A DNA stretch of 64,000 bases from positions 64,294,242 through 64,358,241 of the forward strand of contig OZ038381.1 of assembly GCA_964036045.1 (NCBI GenBank), written 5' to 3'. Source of the stretch: Eutreptiella sp. 'Long Island Sound 2002' (lineage: Eukaryota > Euglenozoa > Euglenophyceae > Eutreptiales > Eutreptiaceae). Position numbers and translations under genes: made by a program. Below the pieces are notes generated by a model. It had not been told where the DNA came from. It saw nothing but the letters and a program-made list of their open reading frames with translations, and did not search any database. The stretch's first letter is position 1, and every line of letters starts with the position of its first letter. Positions 1 to 11,060 of this stretch are shown one piece after another.

Positions 1-37
1 ATGTGGGCAAATCTAATTCCACAGAGAAAGACGCAAA

Positions 38-2035
38 ATGCCACTTCGATCCAGAAAATCCTTAACCGATCGAATGATAGCAGAAGTAAGCAAAGGAGCA
101 GCAGCACTACGAGAGGTATGCGCGGCAGAACCAGCATACCAAACAGCAGACGACCTGTGGAAAGTAATCAAACGAAACGACCTGGCAGCGCAAATATTTT
201 GAACATTTGCACAGCGACTCAGATTCAACAAAAGAACGTGCCACAGTTTACCAGCAGCTAAAAGGCAGGAGGACAAGCGCTGGGTGCGCATTTTGCGACA
301 GGAGGGCTGGAACCTGTACCTGTTGATGCGTCAACGGGCAGTACCAAACAGGAAAAAACCGGGAAACAAAACAGGGTACCTAACGCAAACAGAAAGACGA
401 ACAAAAGTACGACTTGGGCAAGCAGACGCTGCCGCAGATACAGTGGACGAACAGGCAGCAGCAGCACTTAAAGCAACGTGGTCACTGGTGCTTTCGTCGT
501 GTTGCGTGCTGTGGATAGACAACTGGTACCGGGCACAATACACGACACACCCAGACAAAAGTGACCGATCACAAAACTGTACTGCAATGGCAGTACTTCA
601 ACTGAAGCAGAGGCCCATGTATTGGGCAGGACATCCAGCCATTGAGGACCTGGCAGCACGGATAACGACAGTCGCAAGGGCTCTGCAACAGCGTGAACAA
701 AGAATCCCCCAGATTTTGCGTGACATGGGGTATGCAGATGGGTGTGCACCAGACACCGGAAACCTGAGAGCACCGTTGGATGTGAGGAGGGATGCAAGGA
801 CTGTGCAGGCACCGGTGTGGCGCCCGTTTGCCCTGTCAAAAGAAAAGGTAACTGGTGGTGTTGGTCTGTTAAACTTGTTCCACTTTGCAAAGGACGTAGC
901 CCAAAAGACAAAAAGAGTTTTACCGCTGTTGGTTGACGAAAACATACACTACAGGATACTAAAGTTGTTGTACGGTGCCAAGAACCAACGATGGAACATG
1001 CGTGCGTACCTGCGTTACGTGCCTGTAGTTTACGGTGTCTGGCATGCGTACAAGTTCGTTGTTAGTCATACTTTTCGGGTGTTCTGGCCTATTCTAACCT
1101 ATCTACGGAAAGGTCTGCTACGACCTGGTTCCACCATACTATCATACCCCAAACTGATAGTTATGGAAAAAACTATTGCTGCGCTGATGCTTGCCACACC
1201 CCGAATACTACGCCCGTATTGGCGCAAGGCACAAGCTGCAACCGCGATCAGTGGTCGTGACACTGCGCATGCCAACAGGGCAGCAGTGGCAAACGCAGTT
1301 CTGCATTTGTTGTCGGAATGGTGCCCGTTGTTGTTGTACTTGGGCCACGCGGTACGGGAATGCAACTGGTCAGGGGAAAACAACGGTACAGGGTCACGAG
1401 CTCAGGAGGTGTTGCAGTTGAGTTTGTGTCTGTTGAGGAGGCTGCGTCGAGGACTGTGTGAGACCGTACTGAAGTGCGAGCGCACGATCATGTGCACATT
1501 GTTGTACAACAGCAAGTGGCACCAGGACCTGCCCGGTCAGGCACACTCAGAGGAGTTTGGAGAACGGATGTTGAGCAAGTTGGTGCGGGACAAGGCGAGA
1601 AACACGGGCCCTGTTACTGTTGAGCAGGTGGAATACCATTACTTGTTACGAAAGGTTGGTCCTGGTGGCAATTGCTCGGGGGTACAAAACAATCCCAAGA
1701 AACTGGTACACAGAATGCGACAACGACTGACAAGATTTTTGGCGACAGACCAGATTTGCATGGCCTATGTGGAATGGGAATCGGACAGAGTCAGCAGGGT
1801 TGCAACTTCGTGGCCGCGGAGGTTACCGAGATTTCCACCCTCACCTACACGACCCCCTAGTTGCGACCACTACCGGCTACTTGGTCACAGCGTACTGAAT
1901 GCCCTCATTGACCACAAAACAAATCCCACCAACCAACTGAAACGGAAACTGGATGCTGTTGTGGGGCGGAGAACAGATATGGATGCCGATAGACAGGAAG
2001 CAACAACACGCAACGTGCGGCAACGCTTGCGGTAA
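38..2035 (+). CDS. ORF1: transposase-like protein of unknown family, broken by one in-frame TGA
   Basis: About 665 codons are open from the ATG at 38 to TAA at 2033-2035, except for a TGA at 200-202. The downstream ATG at 284 lies in the same frame, so a 583-residue product could also start there. Counting from 38, visible motifs are WIDNWYR (Asp about 161), PLLVDENIHYR (Asp about 300) and GVWHAYK (333-339). A D, then D-x-N/L, then W/L-H-x-x-K order is seen in several DDE transposase groups, and the protein lies inside a TIR element. A transposase role is therefore inferred, not proven. The C-terminus is basic (KRKLD, RQRLR). The stop codon overlaps a GTAACT that could be a splice donor: a GT-AG segment 2032-2086 contains the element's palindrome. 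If that is spliced, the true C-terminus lies further on. The TGA may mark decay or an unrecognised intron. Confidence 0.55.
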
Positions 2036-2046
2036 CTGACGCCCGC

Positions 2047-2068
2047 AGTGCGCGAGGCCTCGCGCACT
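2047..2068. repeat. Transposon palindrome, copy after ORF1
   Basis: Perfect 22-bp palindrome just after the ORF1 stop codon, inside a possible 55-bp GT-AG segment (2032-2086). Confidence 0.8.
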
Positions 2069-2103
2069 AAACGTTACGAAAAACAGGTATGCAATGCGAT
2101 GTC

Positions 2104-2125
2104 AGTGCGCGAGGCCTCAGGCACT
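2104..2125. repeat. Transposon palindrome, variant copy
   Basis: Same palindrome with two changes in the right arm (CCTCAGGCACTG). It follows directly on a second GTATGC donor-like sequence at 2087. Confidence 0.75.
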
Positions 2126-2284
2126 GAGTAGTTTGCCAAGTGCCGTAGATTAAGTCACAACAAAGACAGTTGTGGGACAGATTTGCGAAAACGACCTGCA
2201 AAATACCGTTTCGACTGATTTCAGAGTTCAAATGACCGTGTTTCATGTCATGCAATTTGCCCTTTTGATGTATTCTTTGGCATC

Positions 2285-5047
2285 ATGAGTGAACCAGGGT
2301 CGCCAGAACGTCCAGCACCAGACGCAGAGGCCATGGAGTCGTCACCAGGGACCGACCAAGTGGACACGCCGAAGAAAGGACGCAAGAAGAAGGGTGTGAA
2401 GAAGCCAATACCGGAGATGAAACTCACAGTCGACGTGCAAGAGTGGCTGCGGCAGGAGAATGGTAAAGCCGTGAAGGTAAAGATTGCTGAATTGAGGATG
2501 GACAAGACCGAGGAGCGCGGACAGATCAGATCCATCAACTATGACGACGTTGCCAGGAAAGTGACGGGATACCAAGCACTGCCACCAGCTGGCCCGTTGC
2601 GCATAACGGTGTGGGAGGATAGTGGTATGACTCGCTTCGCGTTCGATCGAAGACGTTTCTTCTCTTTGCTCCGGTACATGATTTGCTTTGCAGATGGCTC
2701 ACTTTACGTTCTGAATGGTCAGCATGGCACAGAAACATGCAGAAAGATTCAGGAACTGCGTCTCGGAGAAGGCAAAGGATTTGGTGACGGGCAGGAGTTT
2801 TGCTACTTTGACATTCTGAAGTACGAAACGCCTTGGAGGATCGGGGCCAAGGTTGCAGGATTGCAACAAGCTGGCAGCCAGTCTGTGACGTGGATTCCGC
2901 TATTCGAGGCGCTGGACAACATGTTGTTGTACATTGAGGACCAGAAGCGGGAAAAAGAGCGACAAGATTTCAAGCGGTTCAAGCTTGCTGTTGTCCAGGC
3001 TGCCGTCAACTCTGCGTTTCTTGCACCCGAGGTTTTGGAGGAAGCAGGACACACAGTATGTATTCGTGTATCGCACAGCTACAGTGCGCGAGGCCTCGCG
3101 CACTCCATGACACTGTTTTCTCTCGCAGGAGTCGACATCCAAGAACTGGAGGGACATCTTCTCCCTGGCGTATTACTGCGGTCGTGAGGCGGTTACTGGC
3201 ATGAAGAACCTCGAGAATAAGGGCAGGAAAGAGGAAGTTACAAGGAATGCCTTCAAGAAGCTGGAGGGGCTGCATCTACCGAGCTTTTTGCAGAAGGTCT
3301 GTGCGCACATGAACCTGAAGGCCTCGACCTTAGGCACCACCCAGAACTACATTGACGCGCAGATTACGGATCAATGGGTTATTTTCCATCTTGACCATCC
3401 GGACAATAAGCAGTATGTCAACAAGACCGCAGGTATGCGTCAGTGTCGCAGCTCCAGTGCGCCAGGGCTCGCGCACTCAACCACTGTTTTCACATCTGTA
3501 CAGCTGCCGATGCGAAGATCCGAGCAGAAGTCGCAGCACTGGGCACGCCGCAACTGAAATATGGTCTGGGAAATTGGGGTTACTGGCCGGACGCAACAAG
3601 TACGAAGTACCGGTCACCGTGGCCAAAATGGAAGACGTTGACCAAGGCACCTCTGTGGCGGACTGGGGACAAGGGCGCACCTCCATTACCGCAGACGCTG
3701 GCCGTGCGGAAACAACTGCAAAGGAAGACTGAGGCAGCATCATTGGAACCGTCACAGACACAGCTGAGTACTGGCGATGTGATCAATGTCTCTAAGCAGG
3801 ACGAGCAAGGGAGCAAATTCTCTTTGACGGCCTGCCCTATTGAGGATATCCAAGAGACACCGCCAGCCCGTTCCCAGGATCTACAGTGCCCGTTGTGGGT
3901 CATCAACGCTGGTCTTTTCGTTGAATATGACACTGCAGGATTTGTTCCGAAGTGGCTTTTCGATGTGATGATGCTGGGGAAAGACGTCATTTTCTATGGC
4001 GAGGCTGATGTTGTGTGGTGTATTGGCCGCGACATACAGAGGCTCTGGTGTATGGAAAAGGACAAGGATCCAACCACAGTGCCCCTCTACCATGTTCGGT
4101 TGCCGGTATACTCTTGGTTATCGGGTCCCGTGACCAGCAGTACGTATCAGTTCGACGAGCACTGTATGTGGATCGGAACAACGAGTCGCTGGGATGAGCA
4201 GGTATATCTGCTTCTTTCGCCTGTTACGATGCCGTTGTGTGCGCGAGGCCTCGCGCACTGCTGCCTCCGTTATTCGTCTTTATACATCACATTTACAGTT
4301 TCCGAACTATGTGTCGTATTCCGCTGGACATTTCGAAGAGATGCAGACCAAGAACCTTGGTGGTTTCATGCCTCTGATTCACGTGCTGTGGTACCTGGAC
4401 AAATATCTTTTGGGCAGTGGGTATTCTGATGCAGTGGTTGTTGTGGACGACACGCCTGCCATGGCCGCAAAGATTGCGATGTCCGACCTCCATACTAAAG
4501 TGGCGTTTCTGGCTGTGTCAGCGATCAAGCAAAAGGACCTTGGAAATGCCGTTGGAGGTGCTCTGCAGTATGCAATCATCATGCCGTACATGTTGGAGGC
4601 TGATCAGACGGAGCAGGGAGCAACAGCCGGACAGCTGCAACTTTGGATACTCAAGAAGAGTGGCTTCAGCGTGGCATTCCACTGTGGGTTTTGGACAGCA
4701 AGAAGCAGGCAAAAGGAAAAGAGAAGGAATCGGACAAGCCCGCGGATTCAGACGACGACGATGCCGCCGAGGAGGAGGAAGAAGACGATTCAGAGCAAGT
4801 ACTGGAGACCCAGCAGAAGCGCAAGCGGGCACCCGCCGGTCACTTCGATGCAAGCCCCGAATCTGGTAAGGAACAGCCGAAGAAGAAAGCGAAGACTGCT
4901 GCCACCGCTAGTGCAGAGTTCAAGCTGCCCTCGCATTCTGGTGCCCAGCCGTCTTGTGGTACCGTTGCCTCTCCAAGTGGGACAAGTGCGGTGGCAAGAG
5001 GCCTGGGTTCCAGGTTGGCCAAGGTTGCGGGACCGAAGAAAAAATAA
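2285..5047 (+). CDS. ORF2: multi-exon transposon protein with NGQH motif and acidic/basic tail
   Basis: Exons are 2285-3055, 3129-3432, 3504-4201 and 4299 to about 4642. The tail 4643-5047 is in another frame, so one base is missing near 4600-4645 or a further splice is unseen. The three introns are GT-AG and the reading frame is kept across each junction, which is strong evidence that the gene is real. The product would be about 840 residues. It has a basic N-terminus (KKGRKKKGVKK, residues 30-40, nuclear-signal-like), then LYVLNGQHG (about 140-148), which recalls the D/NGQHR loop of ParB- and DGQHR-type domains. A central WGYWP / SPWPKW region follows, and the tail has a run of Asp/Glu followed by KKKAK and PKKK. 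I do not recognise the family. It starts 249 bp after ORF1 on the same strand and is probably the partner protein of the transposase. Confidence 0.6.
3056..3128 (+). other. Intron 1 of ORF2 (73 bp) with palindrome
   Basis: GTATGT donor and CTCGCAG acceptor; removal joins two open exons in phase 0. A perfect copy of the palindrome (core GTGCGCGAGGCCTCGCGCAC) occupies 3083-3104, 24 nt before the acceptor, directly ahead of the pyrimidine tract. Confidence 0.82.
3433..3503 (+). other. Intron 2 of ORF2 (71 bp) with palindrome
   Basis: GTATGC donor and TGTACAG acceptor; the codon is split after its first base and the frame is restored exactly. A slightly changed palindrome (GTGCGCCAGGGCTCGCGCAC) is at 3457-3476, 26-27 nt before the acceptor. 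Confidence 0.82.
4202..4298 (+). other. Intron 3 of ORF2 (97 bp) with palindrome
   Basis: GTATAT donor and TTTACAG acceptor, phase 0. The palindrome core is intact at 4239-4258. Reading through instead gives a Cys/Arg-rich stretch unlike the flanks. Confidence 0.8.
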
Positions 5048-5090
5048 GTCACCATTAACCCAAGTGTTTCGCCTCTTTTTGCAGTCATGT

Positions 5091-5110
5091 GTGCGCAAGG
5101 CCTCGCGCAC
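5091..5110. repeat. Transposon palindrome downstream of ORF2
   Basis: GTGCGCAAGGCCTCGCGCAC, one change from the core, 43 bp after the ORF2 stop and just after a TTTTTGCAG acceptor-like run. Confidence 0.8.
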
Positions 5111-5247
5111 TCGCCTTCGACGCGAATGCAATTATATGCCCTTAAGGGCTTGTACATTTTTGCCGAGCTTTTGTTTCAGCGTTTGTATGTTGTGCACTTC
5201 CTGTCCTGTTTTTTTTTGCCTTCTGTACACAATTGCTTCCATGACCT

Positions 5248-5273
5248 TGAGTGCGCGAGGCCTCGCGCCCTCA
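5248..5273. repeat. Transposon palindrome in 3' region
   Basis: The 26-bp form flanked by TGA...TCA, with one change in the right arm (CGCGCCC). Confidence 0.8.
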
Positions 5274-5584
5274 GGGACATAAAAAAGCAATTTATTTCGC
5301 AGGACAAACATAGGTGCAACTGGAGACCCGCAGAATGTCGTTTTTGAAAATGAGCTCCCGAACAGGCACGCACCAGTTGGGTTTTGAAATACAAAAATGA
5401 CAAGATTGGTAAAACACACCCTTCAGTTCAGACAAAATAAGAGTTTACTTTAATAAACAAAAAGTGAAAAAAAACAGCAAATTGGGTAAAATTGTATTTT
5501 TTTGGTAGTATCTGAGTCATGTGTGCTGCAAATGTCCAAACAAAATAGTTTTTCGGGCGGTCATTTTTTAGGTCCTTCTCTTCC

Positions 5585-5613
5585 AAAAGGGGGTGCAGTT
5601 TGCCCGGGCTAAT
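5585..5613. repeat. Right terminal inverted repeat of the two-gene transposon
   Basis: AAAAGGGGGTGCAGTTTGC... ending GGGCTAA matches the right TIR of the 1.2-kb relative (AAAGGGGTTGCAGTTTGC...GGGCTAAG). A further TTTTTTAGGT motif precedes both at a similar place. Confidence 0.7.
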
Positions 5614-7690
5614 TTCTACACCAAAATCTGGATTCAAACCAAACCAACTGAGACACTCCCACCGAGCACCAAAGCCCAAAGTCCCCAACCCACCAAGCCT
5701 CGGGACACTAACCAGAAACTAAACTTGAACCCAAACCACCAACCAAAACCAAAAACCACCACCAGGCGCAGGCAAAACAACAGAACACACAACAAAAGCA
5801 AAAACTGACCACCTGACGTTGCACCTGAGAGAAGAGAGAAGCGGCATGGATGGAGGGAGACACTGGGACAGACACAGATGCAAATGACAGGCACAGAAGC
5901 AAATGACAGCCACAGATGAAAATGACACAGACACATCAGAACGATCGCAAATGACAGCCACAGATGGAAATGACACAGACACATCAGAACGATCGCGAAT
6001 GACAGCCACAGATGCAAATGACACAGACACATCAGAACGATCGCACTAGACAAACACCTATGCACTCGTAACTCACCCACAGACACATTCGTAGCACAAA
6101 CACACTTGAACTGACTCACAAGCACATTCTCAACACAAGCACGCTCGTGTCTCACCCAGAGGCACATTGGTAACACAACCACACTCGTAACTCACCCAGA
6201 GGAACATTCGTAGCACCAACACACTCGTCACTCACCCACAGGCACATTGGTAGCACCAATACACTCATAACTCACCCACAGGCACAATCGTAACACAGGC
6301 ACACTCGTAACTCACCCACGAGCACATTCGTAACACAAGCACGCTCGCAACTCACCCAGAGGCACATTGGTAACACAAGCACACGCGTAACTCACCCACA
6401 GGCACCATCGCAAGACAAACACACTCAGAACTCACCCACAAGCACATTCGTGACACAAGCACACGCGTAACTCACCCACAGGCACAATCGTAACGCCCAC
6501 ACACTGGTAACCCACCCACAGGCACATTTGTGACACAAGCACACGCGTAACTCACCTACAGGCACATTCGTAACACAAGCACACTCGTAATTCACCCAAA
6601 GGCACAATCGTAACGCCCACACACTTGTAAATCACCCACAGGCAGATTCGTAACACCATCAAACTCGTAACTCACCCACAGGCACATTCGTAACACCATC
6701 AGCCTCGTAACTCACCCACAAGCACAATCGTGGCACCCACACACTCGTAACTCACCCACAGGCAGATTCGTAACACCATCACACTGGTAACTCACCCACC
6801 AGCACATCCGCAACACAAGCACACTCGTAACTCACCTACAAGCACATTCGTAACACACACACACAAACACACACACACTCTCTCGTAACTCACCCTGAAC
6901 CAGAACTCAATCTCCAACCTGAAACCTCAAACCTGAACCAGACACAGCATCACCTACCCACCGCGCGGCAAACACACTAACAATTTGCGCGGTGCACTGA
7001 CACACACACAGTGCCCTGACACACAGATCACACCCACACCGCGCCAACACACCAATGACACACACCCAGCGCGCGCCGGACACACAGGGACACACCCAGC
7101 GCGCGCCCAACACACAATCACACACCCAGCGCGCGCCAGACACAGCATCACACACCCAGCGCCCGCCGGACACACAATGACACAGTCCGACCTAGGACAA
7201 CCAAAATGGAAAGTCACCTACCAAACCCAATCTGGAAACCCAAAGGTTCAAAATGCAAAGCACCAACCATTGACATACTGGGACCAATCTCCTTCAGCGA
7301 TCAGACTTCCGGTTCTGCAATGTGTCGATATCGTGCTTCATACTTGACTCCAACAACAGGAAGTGGAATATATGGCAACGGTAAGCAAGTCTCGTTCTAA
7401 AGTCGAATTCTGTGGTGAACCAGGAACGGTAGATTAAACTGTAGTGTGTGATACTTCCGTAGATGCTACTATGTGCAAATCAAACATATGATAATATTAT
7501 GCGCTACGCGGGCCTGCGGGTCTCACCTTTTTCCCTCATTACCTGGATCCTCACGGAAAAGCCCCGGAATTACCAGGAATGGATCCACATCCACAGAGTT
7601 TGACCTGCTGGACACGATTCGGCAGGCAGAATCTCGATTTGAGGCGATTTTCACTGACACATCGGGATTTCTGCATGCGATTGGGGCTGG
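5614..7690. repeat. Macrosatellite block A, copy A1
   Basis: Layered tandem repeats. An AC-rich spacer (5614-5815) is followed by a 48-bp unit (GATCGCAAATGACAGCC then ACAGATGGAAATGACACAG) at about 5890-6050, and a 40-bp unit (ACTCGTAACTCACCCACAGG then CACATTCGTAACACAAGCAC) at about 6050-6850. A CA-run (6850-6885), an about 30-bp unit with CCCAGCGCGCGCC (6950-7190) and a single-copy-like linker (7190-7690) complete the block. The same order recurs in A2, A3 and A4. Apparent reading frames here follow the repeats and are not genes. Confidence 0.85.
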
Positions 7691-8035
7691 GAGTGAGTTT
7701 GCCTTCATCTCCAGCTCGATGCAAGCAAATCCAGGGGCGGAAGGGTCGGTTTGTTCGGAGAAAAGGGGGGGTCGTTCAAAAAATGTCGGCGCCGGACAAA
7801 CTAGGTTGGAGTTTTACAGACGTCGGCGCCCGCTCGGGTCCCTCCCTGCAGCTGCCGTTCCACACATCTGTCGCCCGTCGGCGACTTGAACAAGCGGGGG
7901 AAGGTTGCACGAGGTGGGGTCGCACGGGTGTTCAGATGAGAACGGGGAGGACAAGGAAGACAAAGGCAAAAAGACCATTCAAAGGCGGAGAAGGTGAAAA
8001 CCATGAAAACACGGGATCAACGGCGCCGGCGCCGG

Positions 8036-8087
8036 CCGCTAGGCTCCGTTTTTGTGCGCCAAGCCTGACAAAAACGGAGCCTAGCGG
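8036..8087. repeat. Long hairpin of B unit
   Basis: Arms based on CGCTAGGCTCCGTTTTTGTG and its complement around a short loop; a few mismatches near the loop. Confidence 0.85.
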
Positions 8088-8769
8088 GTGCTGCCTCCTG
8101 CCTTTTGCCCAATATGGTTGTCCCATTGGCGGAAAAGGCTTGCCAGATGGGCACCAAGTATACATGCCAAATATGGCGAAAATTATGGCAAAAAACTGCG
8201 AAGAAACGCACAAAATTGACCGTAAATCTTCAAAACGGCACCGGATTTGGCCAATGAGGTTGCCTTTCTGACGTTTTGGCCCGAGCCGGTCGTTTCAAGG
8301 GGCAACCACATGGTGTAACTTTGCAAGCAAGAGCCAATACCAAATTCAGCCCTAAATATCCGGAGACTGCCCGAAAAACCACTTAAAATGGTCCTAATTC
8401 ACCTAACCGACCGTCATCGCCCAAAATGGAGAAAAGCCGCATTCTTAGAATTCGATTGCAATCATTTTAAGGGGCTGCATCGAAGGGTTTTGAGAAGGGC
8501 TGTTTTCCAGGGGGGGGGGGGTGGCGTAACGTAGTAGTTGGTCACTGCTTCTGGCGCGGGGTCAAGGGCCCTCAACACCCCGACCCCCACAGAAGCCAAC
8601 CCCCTGCGGGGGTGAATTGAACAAGCTGGGGAAATTTGCACGAGGTGGGGTCGCAGGGCAACGGTTTGCATGACAACGGAGGACCAAGAACACAAAGGCA
8701 AAAGGAACCATGCAGAAGCAGAGAAGAAGATAACCATGAGAAAACTCGGCTCAACGGCGCAAGCGCCGG

Positions 8770-8821
8770 CCGCTAGGCTCCGTTTTTGTGGGCCCAGCCC
8801 CACAAAAACGGAGCCTAGCGG
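8770..8821. repeat. Long hairpin of B unit (perfect copy)
   Basis: Arms of 23 bp pair perfectly around a 6-nt loop, the best preserved of the seven copies. Confidence 0.9.
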
Positions 8822-10383
8822 ATTCTGCCTAATGCTTCTTGCCAACTATGGTTGCCCCATTGGCGAAAAAGCCTTGTCAGATGGGGAGCAAGTATACATG
8901 CCAAGAAATGCACAAAATTGGCCGTAAATCATCAAAGCGGTACCCATTCTGGCCAACAGGAGTGTTCTTCTGACGTTTTGGCACGAGCTGGTCATTTTCA
9001 GGGGCTGCAACATTGCCCAATTTTGCAATCAGCAGCCAGGATAAAATTCCATCCCAAATGTCCGGAGACTGCCCGAAAAACCGCTTAAAACGCTGCTAAC
9101 TCACCAAAACAACCATCGTGGGCGAGTAAAGGGAAAGGTCGCATTCTCGAAGTTTCGAACATTTTAAGGGGTAACATGGTAGCACTTTGGAGGCCTCCGG
9201 ATTTTACTCTGGGGGTCGCGTAACGTACGGTATGGACCTTGTTTTCGATGGGGCGTCAGGGGCCCCACACCCGACGCCCACCAGAAAACAGCCCCCAGGG
9301 GGGGGGAGGGAACAAGCGGGAGGGCAGGATTCGAGGACGGGCAAGCAGACTCTCAAGTGTTAAGTAGTCCAAGTTGCATCAAGGAGTTGGGGTCAGGGCT
9401 TGTGTTTGACTTGAGATTAAGACTTGGCAAGTTGGAAAGTTCTTTTTATCTCTCCCTTTCCCCGAACTCTGTGGATCTACATGTTGTTTTCTTCTCTGAT
9501 TGGCTAGTGATCTTTGCCTGAGCAAACGCTTTTGGTCATTACAACCTCCTAACATTGCGGGTTGAAAGATGACAATGGCTTGTCTGCCGATAATGCGGAC
9601 TACGGTGTTTGGCCAAAAAACACGCGTAGTGGTGAAGGCACAAAGGTTGGGGGCTGGTCATTGGTCATAAAGACGGAAACAGTGCTCTTTTGGAGCACAG
9701 AATTGCCATCTCGAGTGAAGACAAGCTGTTACAATGTGCTAAATGAACACCCTTTTCGGACAAAAAAAGCCAGTCTCCAGAGCAAGTAAACATGTTGTTA
9801 CAATCTGTAGGACATTTGGCTACCCAAAAATCAGTGCATTTGGATCTAGCATGCCAAAAGTGGGGGAGCCCATGGCAACATATTGCAAATGGTTAAAAAA
9901 AAGTTCGAACATTCTCTAATTTACCAAGTTTTTATGCTATTTGTTTCTTCTACCAAAAAGCTACATGTGGCCTTCCCAATGTAAATCCATTCGGAAACCC
10001 GACAAACTGGACGAAAAGGCACACATTTGGAATAGCGCAGATGGAATTGGCACGGTAGAACAATATATGCATCTAGCTACCGATGGCCCTAAAAAGTGGC
10101 GGGAGCGGTGAGGTGAACTCATCCGCAAAATCAAAAAGATCCCGATAGGGTACCACTAAGTGGTTGATCGAGGTCACGGATCTGCACTGCCACAAAATTG
10201 CCATTGGGTGGGCCAATGCATGTTGTTTTGCAGCTGCCCATCTCCAAATTACAAACAAAAAGGCAAACAAGATGGTTATGAGACAGTTTCTCCCGCTCCA
10301 TCCACTCAACTCCCCACCAACCCCACACGCAATGTCCCAAAAAAAAAGAAATCCTTCATGATTTCCCGTTTGCTAGCGCCACA

Positions 10384-10424
10384 GGCTTGGATGGGATGGT
10401 GCTACGCACCATCCCATCCAAGCC
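10384..10424. repeat. Block C hairpin (19-bp arms, 3-nt loop)
   Basis: GGCTTGGATGGGATGGTGC, TAC, then the exact complement. The C3 copy (24124-24164) has two mismatches; the C2 copy is cut at its centre. Confidence 0.88.
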
Positions 10425-10479
10425 ACAATAGTCCTTGGTGCCTTCGGTAAAAAGGTTTAGTGTTGAGTGCCGGAAAAGG

Positions 10480-11060
10480 GGCATGGCTTATCCTGGGAGG
10501 GCTTGGGGTAACTTACATTGGATTGCGGTACCATGTGTACCGTTGGGGGTTAGGTTTGGCACCATGGGGGGGCTTCGGGTAACATCGGATTGCTTCGGGT
10601 ACCCTCGGGAGGCTTACGGTACCATTGTTCTGGTTAAACACCCTGAGAGAGTGCCTGGGTCCCAGGGGTTTGGTTGGGGGACCGCGTAGAAACTAGATTT
10701 ACTATGGGTTGGGTTCGGGTACATGGGTATAGGTGGCCTTCAGGCTGTGTACCAACGGAAAGGGGGGGGGGGGTAAGGGCACATTCGGGTACCACACATG
10801 GGGTTGGGGTAGCTTAGGGCACCATGGGTACCCGGGTTGTGCGGGGCAACATCAAGGTATCATGTGGCAGGGTGAGGGTACCATGGGTTGGATTGTGCTA
10901 CCTTGGGGTGGTTGGCGGTCCATGGGTCGGCTTGCGGCACGTTGTGGTGGCATGGGGTACCATGCATGGAGTTGGGGTATCTTGCGGGGGCTAGTGGTAA
11001 CATGAGTGAGGGTACCTTGGGGCATGATGGGTTGGGTGGGGTAACTTGCAGGGGGGCCGA
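10480..11060. repeat. G-rich GGTACC-type degenerate minisatellite
   Basis: Dozens of GGTACC / GGTAACAT / CATGGG motifs spaced irregularly with GGGG runs, strongly G-skewed on the + strand. A second copy is at about 24210-24800. Confidence 0.75.

Larger units (their letters stand above)
1..5613 (+). mobile_element. Right-hand part of a two-gene DNA transposon (left end outside window)
   Basis: The segment ends in GTGCAGTTTGCCCGGGCTAA (ending at 5612). This matches the right terminus of the smaller element at 23261-23296, whose left terminus is its inverted copy. Directly after it the macrosatellite resumes in mid-block (TTCTACACC, as near 11920, 15520 and 25660), so the boundary is a real insertion junction. 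The element carries ORF1 (38-2035), the intron-containing ORF2 (2285-5047) and at least seven copies of a GC-rich palindrome. The left end and its target duplication are beyond the window. I do not recognise the superfamily: the related small element has a 5-bp duplication. That both genes belong to this element is inferred from continuity, lack of internal macrosatellite sequence and shared palindromes. Confidence 0.62.
7691..9330. repeat. Macrosatellite block B1: two ~730-bp hairpin units
   Basis: Two units, each holding a long inverted repeat (8036-8087 and 8770-8821, 734 bp apart). Each is followed by a conserved stretch with TTTTAAGGGG and a G-run (12 G at about 8509-8520). One unit continues with TAGTTGGTCACTGC, the other with GGTATGGACCTTG: these are two subtypes. 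No supported gene. Confidence 0.78.

Noticed and set aside
6050-6850. CRISPR-like regular repeat array
   Set aside because: The 40-bp units are directly adjacent and similar over their whole length; there are no unique spacers, and the context is eukaryotic.
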